DNA of 10,660 nucleotides from the NCBI GenBank assembly GCA_002317385.1, contig DCJH01000021.1, positions 142,785-153,444 of the forward strand, in the 5' to 3' direction. Source of the stretch: Prevotella sp. UBA1705 (lineage in GTDB: Bacteria; Bacteroidota; Bacteroidia; Bacteroidales; Bacteroidaceae). Below are positions 7,224 through 10,660 of this stretch, one piece after another (position 1 is the first letter of the stretch; the number at the start of each line of letters is the position of its first letter). Below the pieces are notes generated by a model. That model saw only the letters and a program-made list of their open reading frames with translations. It was not told the origin of the DNA and made no database searches. A program made the translations under genes and the position numbers.

Positions 7224-8711
7224 TTATTCAAACATTCCGCTTCTGAGCATGTCCACTTCCTGCTCAGTGAGGAAGCGCCAGTCACCGCGACGGAGGTTCT
7301 TCTTGGTCAGACCGGCAAACTGTACACGGTCCAGACGAATCACACGATAGCCCAAAGCCTCGAAGATTCGGCGCACAATACGGTTCTTTCCGCTGTGAAT
7401 CTCGATACCCACCTGAGCCTTATCGCGTTCGTCGGCATACTCTACAGCATCTGCATGCACCTCGCCGTCCTCCAGTTCAATACCGTCGGCAATCTTCTGC
7501 AGGTCTTCGGCAGCTACATTCTTGTCGAGGAAAGCATGGTAAACCTTCTTCTTGAGGAACTTAGGATGGGTCAGTTTGCTGGCCATATCGCCGTCGTTGG
7601 TCAGAAGAAGCACTCCCGTGGTGTTGCGGTCCAGACGTCCTACGGGATAGATACGCTCCGGACAGGCATCCTTCACCAGGTCCATCACAGTCTTGCGCTG
7701 CTGGGGATCATCACTGGTGGTCACATAGTCCTTGGGCTTGTTCAACAGCACGTACACCTTCTTCTCCAGAGATACCGGCTGATCGTGGAACTTCACCTCG
7801 TCGGTGCGCATCACCTTTGAACCCAGTTCGGTTACCACATTGCCGTTCACGGTAACCACACCAGCCTGGATAAACTCATCAGCCTCACGACGCGAGCATA
7901 CTCCAGCATTGGCCAGATACTTGTTCAGACGGATGGGCTCATTGGGATCGAAGTGCTCTTCCTTATATTCTATGCGCTTCTTCAAGCTATATTTTGCATT
8001 AGGATCGTATCCCGGGCGCTGCTGATAGCCACCCTGCGGGCGCGGACGATAGCCGCCCTGCGGACGAGGCTGGTAGCCACCCTGCGGACGCTGGCCATAT
8101 CCGCCCTGACGAGGCTGGTAGCCACCCTGCGGACGCTGGCCGTAACCACCCTGCTGACGAGGCTGATAACCACCCTCACGCTGCTGGTAACCGCCCTGCT
8201 GACGGGGCTGATAGCCACCCTCGCGAGGCTGATAACCACCTTCACGAGGCTGATAACCGCCCTCGCGGGGCTGATACCCTCCCTCGCGAGGCTGGTAGCC
8301 ACCATCCTGATTGTTATAACGGGGACGATTGTATCCGCCTTGGCGCTGCTGATAGCCACCTTGGCGCTGCTGATAGCCGCCACGCGACTGATAGCCACCC
8401 TGGCGCTGCTGGTACCCCCCCTGGCGCTGCTGGTAGCCATTATATGAAGGACGGCCTTGCTCATTGCCTCCCGTAGAAAGCCCTGCTCCAAAGCCTTCGG
8501 GGCGGAATCCGCCCTCTTCCTGATTTCCATTGGATCTGTCGGTGCTGTATGCGCGCTGCGTATGGATACGCTGGCGCTGAGGTCTTGCACCATCTTCACG
8601 GTAATCGCTCTGATAACTCGAGGGACGACCATATCCCTCCCTGCTGCCTTCGTTGCTTCGATTCTGCTCTTGATTTGGCTCCTGAATCTTGTTTTCTAAA
8701 TCTTCTGACAT
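7224..8711 (-). CDS. rluB: RluB/RsuA-family rRNA pseudouridine synthase with GGYQPR-repeat N-terminal arm
   Basis: This protein has 495 residues, about twice the length of a bare RsuA-family enzyme. Residues 1-92 are polar and disordered. Residues 93-235 are 18 GGY-containing units, mostly GGYQPRE or GGYQQRQ. An S4 RNA-binding domain follows (IRLNKYLANAGVCSRREADE, 260-279). The catalytic domain then has VLLNKPKDYVTTSDDP (321-336), the signature GRLDRNTTG (358-366) with the catalytic Asp361, LTNDGDMASKLTHP (370-383) and SGKNRIVRRIFEALGYRVI (440-458). It should convert a uridine in rRNA to pseudouridine. The S4 domain, GRLD motif and GKNR-x-VRR place it in the RluB/RluE/RluF/RsuA group. RluB (23S, position 2605 in E. 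coli numbering) is the likeliest, but the target base is inferred. The gene follows purB by 63 bp. Confidence 0.9.
   Translation of the reverse strand: MSEDLENKIQEPNQEQNRSNEGSREGYGRPSSYQSDYREDGARPQRQRIHTQRAYSTDRSNGNQEEGGFRPEGFGAGLSTGGNEQGRPSYNGYQQRQGGYQQRQGGYQSRGGYQQRQGGYQQRQGGYNRPRYNNQDGGYQPREGGYQPREGGYQPREGGYQPREGGYQPRQQGGYQQREGGYQPRQQGGYGQRPQGGYQPRQGGYGQRPQGGYQPRPQGGYRPRPQGGYQQRPGYDPNAKYSLKKRIEYKEEHFDPNEPIRLNKYLANAGVCSRREADEFIQAGVVTVNGNVVTELGSKVMRTDEVKFHDQPVSLEKKVYVLLNKPKDYVTTSDDPQQRKTVMDLVKDACPERIYPVGRLDRNTTGVLLLTNDGDMASKLTHPKFLKKKVYHAFLDKNVAAEDLQKIADGIELEDGEVHADAVEYADERDKAQVGIEIHSGKNRIVRRIFEALGYRVIRLDRVQFAGLTKKNLRRGDWRFLTEQEVDMLRSGMFE
8013..8435 (-). repeat. In-gene tandem repeat coding GGYQPR-type units (about 21-bp period)
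   Basis: This stretch codes residues 93-233 of the pseudouridine synthase. The clearest units are four consecutive GGYQPRE copies of 21 bp each, near 8218-8300. Later units are 18-24 bp with QQ or PQ insertions. Neighbouring copies differ mainly at third codon positions (for example GGT GGC TAT, GGT GGT TAT, GGC GGT TAT, GGA GGG TAT for Gly-Gly-Tyr). The peptide is therefore more conserved than the DNA. The tract could change length by slippage. Confidence 0.9.
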
Positions 8712-8727
8712 CTTAATAATACATTTT

Positions 8728-8741
8728 TAGCCTCTCGGCTA
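8728..8741. other. Short perfect hairpin in the purB-rluB gap
   Basis: TAGCC (8728-8732) and GGCTA (8737-8741) form a 5-bp stem with a four-base loop in the 63-bp gap. On the minus strand it is followed by AAAAATG, not a T-run, so it should not terminate transcription from purB. It ends about 17 nt before the start codon of the pseudouridine synthase. No promoter box was found in the gap, which fits co-transcription with purB. Confidence 0.35.
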
Positions 8742-8774
8742 TGGTTAATAAATTATGAATATGAATGATAAAAA

Positions 8775-10121
8775 TTAAATACCTGTATAGTTGTGTGGTG
8801 TAATGGCCATGAGTTCCTCCTTCACAGAGTCACTCACCTGGAGCGTCTTCACAAACTCGTGAATCGTCTCTTCTGTCATCAGCTGGTTGGTGCGGGTCAG
8901 GGCCTTCAGTGCCTCGTATGGATGAGGATAGCCCTCCCGGCGCAGGATGGTCTGGATAGCTTCGGCCACCACCGCCCATGTACTGTCGAGGTCCTCGCTG
9001 ATTTTTTCCTCATTCAGGATGAGCTTGCGCAAACCCTTCAGCGTACTCTGGATGGCAATCACGGCATGTCCGAAAGGCACACCCACATTGCGCAGCACCG
9101 TCGAGTCGGTCAGATCGCGCTGCAGACGGCTCACCGGCAGTTTGGCAGCAAGGAACTGCAGCACGGCATTGGCCATACCCATATTGCCCTCGCTATTCTC
9201 ATAGTCGATGGGGTTCACCTTATGCGGCATGGCACTCGACCCCACCTCGCCTGCCTTGATCTTCTGTTTGAAGTATTCCATGGAGATATACATCCAGAAG
9301 TCGCGGTCCAAATCGATGATGATGGTGTTGATTCGGCGCATCCCATCGAAGATAGCGCCCAGCCAGTCGTAGTTGCTGATCTGCGTAGTCCACTGCTCTC
9401 TCTCCAGCCCCAGCTTCTCACTCACGAAACGGTTGCCGAAAGTGCGCCAATCAGCCTGGGGGTAAGCCACATGATGGGCGTTGAAATTGCCGGTGGCTCC
9501 GCCAAACTTAGCTGTCAACTTCACGGTTTTCAGGGCATTGAGCTGCTCGGTGAGGCGATAGACATACACCATGATTTCTTTGCCAAGGCGCGTGGGCGAC
9601 GCGGGTTGGCCATGGGTCTTAGCGAGCATCGGCACCTCCTTCCACTCTTCAGCATACTGCTGCAACTGCGCGACAAGCTCCTCCACCTGAGGATAATACA
9701 CATTCTCCAGAGCCTCCTTGATCGACAAGGGCACGCTCGTATTGTTGATATCCTGTGAGGTCAACCCAAAGTGGATAAACTCCTTGTAGGCGTCCAACCC
9801 ACCTATCCTATCAAATTCTTCTTTTATAAAATACTCTACTGCCTTCACGTCGTGGTTGGTCACCTTCTCGATGTCCTTCACCCGCTGGGCAGAGTTGATA
9901 TCAAAGTTACGGTAAATATTGCGCAGAACCTCAAAGAGCTGGTGGTCGAAGCTGCTCAACTGTGGCAGCGGCAGCTCACATAATGTAATGAAGTATTCGA
10001 TTTCCACACGAACACGATACTTGATCAGTGCTAATTCTGAGAAATAGCCATCCAGCGGCTCTGTCTTGCTACGGTAACGGCCATCGATAGGAGAAATGGC
10101 AGTCAATGCATTGAGATTCAT
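8775..10121 (-). CDS. purB: Adenylosuccinate lyase
   Basis: This is a 448-residue enzyme of the fumarase/aspartase superfamily. It catalyses two purine steps: release of fumarate from SAICAR, and from adenylosuccinate to give AMP. Visible features in order: SPIDGRYRSKT (10-20), which binds substrate phosphate in the PurB subgroup; TNHDVKAVEYF (88-98); LTSQDINNT (120-128); AKTHGQPASPTRLGKE (167-182) with the catalytic His170; and the superfamily signature GSSAMPHKVNP (294-304), whose Ser295/Ser296 lies on the flexible catalytic loop. The N-terminus MNLNALTAISPIDGRY and the signature H-K-V-N-P-I-D-Y-E-N are those of the E. coli-like long PurB type. Both ends look complete. It is the first gene after a clear promoter and is probably co-transcribed with the pseudouridine synthase gene. 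Confidence 0.97.
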   Translation of the reverse strand: MNLNALTAISPIDGRYRSKTEPLDGYFSELALIKYRVRVEIEYFITLCELPLPQLSSFDHQLFEVLRNIYRNFDINSAQRVKDIEKVTNHDVKAVEYFIKEEFDRIGGLDAYKEFIHFGLTSQDINNTSVPLSIKEALENVYYPQVEELVAQLQQYAEEWKEVPMLAKTHGQPASPTRLGKEIMVYVYRLTEQLNALKTVKLTAKFGGATGNFNAHHVAYPQADWRTFGNRFVSEKLGLEREQWTTQISNYDWLGAIFDGMRRINTIIIDLDRDFWMYISMEYFKQKIKAGEVGSSAMPHKVNPIDYENSEGNMGMANAVLQFLAAKLPVSRLQRDLTDSTVLRNVGVPFGHAVIAIQSTLKGLRKLILNEEKISEDLDSTWAVVAEAIQTILRREGYPHPYEALKALTRTNQLMTEETIHEFVKTLQVSDSVKEELMAITPHNYTGI

Positions 10122-10152
10122 ATAATTAAAGATAATACGTACTACTTCCTTG

Positions 10153-10187
10153 CAAAATTACGAATTAAATTTCGTACATCGAGCAAA
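10153..10187 (-). promoter_or_regulatory. Bacteroidetes-type promoter of purB
   Basis: On the minus strand TTTG (10187-10184) is followed after 23 nt by TAATTTTG (10160-10153) and then CA, a close match to the phylum's TTTG / TAnnTTTG promoter with slightly long spacing. Transcription should begin near 10146-10148, giving a leader of about 25 nt before the purB ATG at 10121. No PurR-like operator or riboswitch is recognisable in this short leader. Confidence 0.7.
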
Positions 10188-10595
10188 CTTTCCTAAAAAC
10201 TTTGGTAAAGATAAGTTAATATCACTCAGCGCGGTTCACGCTATTTTGTTACTTAGGCCCTGTTCGAGCTATTCTCTTAATTTAACGGCCGAAGGCTTGA
10301 ACGACAGTATATATTGTCTTACTCGTCCTCTCCACCGGCGCTTTAATCCAAGCCAAAGCACGAATTTCACCCTACGAGATTATTCTATAGGCTAATATAT
10401 AAATATTTGGAGGCTATATAGAGTTCGAGGAGAGACAACATAAAAGTAGTGTTATCTACAAAGTAAAAAATGAGTTATATAATAGCGTTTAGCAAGTGCC
10501 TATGATGCACTCGCTGCTCTTTGGAGCAACCACTCAGCCTCCTGCTATACAATTTAAGTAGCAAAGAATGTCACCACATCAGGGGTACGGGGGAC
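10188..10595. other. Intergenic DNA without a recognisable gene
   Basis: About 400 bp lie between the purB promoter and the tRNA terminator. I see no credible protein gene. A few short stems occur: GTTCGAGC/GCTTGAAC (10262-10269 / 10295-10302), AGCAAGTGC/GCACTCGCT (10491-10499 / 10507-10515, 8 of 9, the exception being G-U on the minus strand), and TGCTC/GAGCA (10515-10519 / 10524-10528). None is followed by a T-run. The DNA may hold remnants or an unrecognised RNA, but nothing can be assigned. Confidence 0.4.
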
Positions 10596-10632
10596 AAAAA
10601 ATCTCGCAATCAAATGATTTGATTGCGAGATT
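10596..10632 (-). terminator. Strong intrinsic terminator after the tRNA gene
   Basis: A perfect 16-bp inverted repeat (10600-10615 and 10617-10632) is separated by one base. In RNA this gives a stem of about 14-15 bp with a 3-5 nt loop. Read on the minus strand it is followed by six T residues (10601-10596). It begins 8 bp beyond the tRNA 3' end, so it closes the tRNA transcription unit and insulates the downstream DNA. Confidence 0.92.
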
Positions 10633-10640
10633 CCATTGAG

Positions 10641-10660
10641 TGGGCGTTGACGGATTCGAA
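10641..10660 (-). tRNA. tRNA, 3' end only (identity not determinable; Val is one possibility)
   Basis: Read on the minus strand from the window edge: a T-loop TTCGAAT, the 3' half of the T-stem CCGTC, the 3' acceptor strand AACGCCC and a discriminator A at 10641. The next bases are CTC, so CCA is not encoded and must be added by the CCA-adding enzyme. The acceptor implies a 5' start GGGCGTT. The anticodon lies outside the window, so the amino acid is not known. A73 with this acceptor would suit tRNA-Val, but that is a guess. A terminator follows 8 bp later. Confidence 0.82.

Noticed and set aside
8013..8435. Regular repeats of about 21 bp that might suggest a CRISPR array
   Set aside because: The units are in frame, lack unique spacers and are diverged at synonymous positions, so they are coding tandem repeats.
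7953..8447. Plus-strand frame rich in Ala/Leu/Ile/Thr that looks like a membrane protein
   Set aside because: It is the complement of the GGYQPR repeat tract. The apparent hydrophobic repeats come from reading that DNA on the wrong strand.
8793..9758. 321-residue open frame on the plus strand opposite purB
   Set aside because: The minus strand codes a complete, well-conserved PurB here. The plus-strand product is His/Leu/Gln-rich with no recognisable domain.
10150..10395. 81-residue open frame on the plus strand upstream of purB
   Set aside because: It runs antisense across the purB promoter, has no recognisable domain, and its composition does not separate it from chance.

Overview
The window looks like chromosomal DNA from a Bacteroidales bacterium, most likely Prevotellaceae (Prevotella/Segatella-like). 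Four things point there: promoters of the Bacteroidetes TTTG / TAnnTTTG type, A/T-rich leaders without clear Shine-Dalgarno sequences, several SPII lipoproteins including a giant coiled-coil surface lipoprotein of a Bacteroidales type, and a secreted protein with a type IX secretion (T9SS)-like C-terminal end. Every convincing gene lies on the minus strand, so the window reads right to left. No phage, transposase, CRISPR or toxin-antitoxin gene was seen.

Right part (10660 to about 5535): the 3' end of a tRNA gene with a strong intrinsic terminator, about 400 bp of unassigned DNA, a good promoter, and three housekeeping genes. These are purB (adenylosuccinate lyase), an RluB/RsuA-type 23S/16S rRNA pseudouridine synthase with an unusually long GGYQPR-repeat N-terminus, and asnS (asparaginyl-tRNA synthetase). 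An imperfect inverted repeat made of GAGGAGTT blocks separates the synthase from asnS. A 129-bp stem-loop with T-rich DNA after it follows asnS.

Middle (about 5534 to 4986): a non-coding stretch of roughly 550 bp. It holds a plus-strand promoter-like box, several short inverted repeats and, at its left end, a textbook minus-strand promoter for the next gene.

Left part (4985 to 1): a 1186-residue surface lipoprotein with strongly biased codon use and a strong terminator. Next comes a compact cluster of three small envelope genes: a 168-aa lipoprotein, an overlapping DUF1573-type lipoprotein, and a secreted protein cut off by the window edge. The terminator of the large gene lies only 8 bp upstream of the start codon of this cluster, so the cluster's expression probably depends on readthrough or on a promoter that was not recognised.

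Nothing in the window proves a new system. The best candidates for a second look are the intrinsically disordered arm of the pseudouridine synthase, the 129-bp stem-loop, the structured intergenic region with a plus-strand promoter box, and the terminator-abutted envelope cluster.
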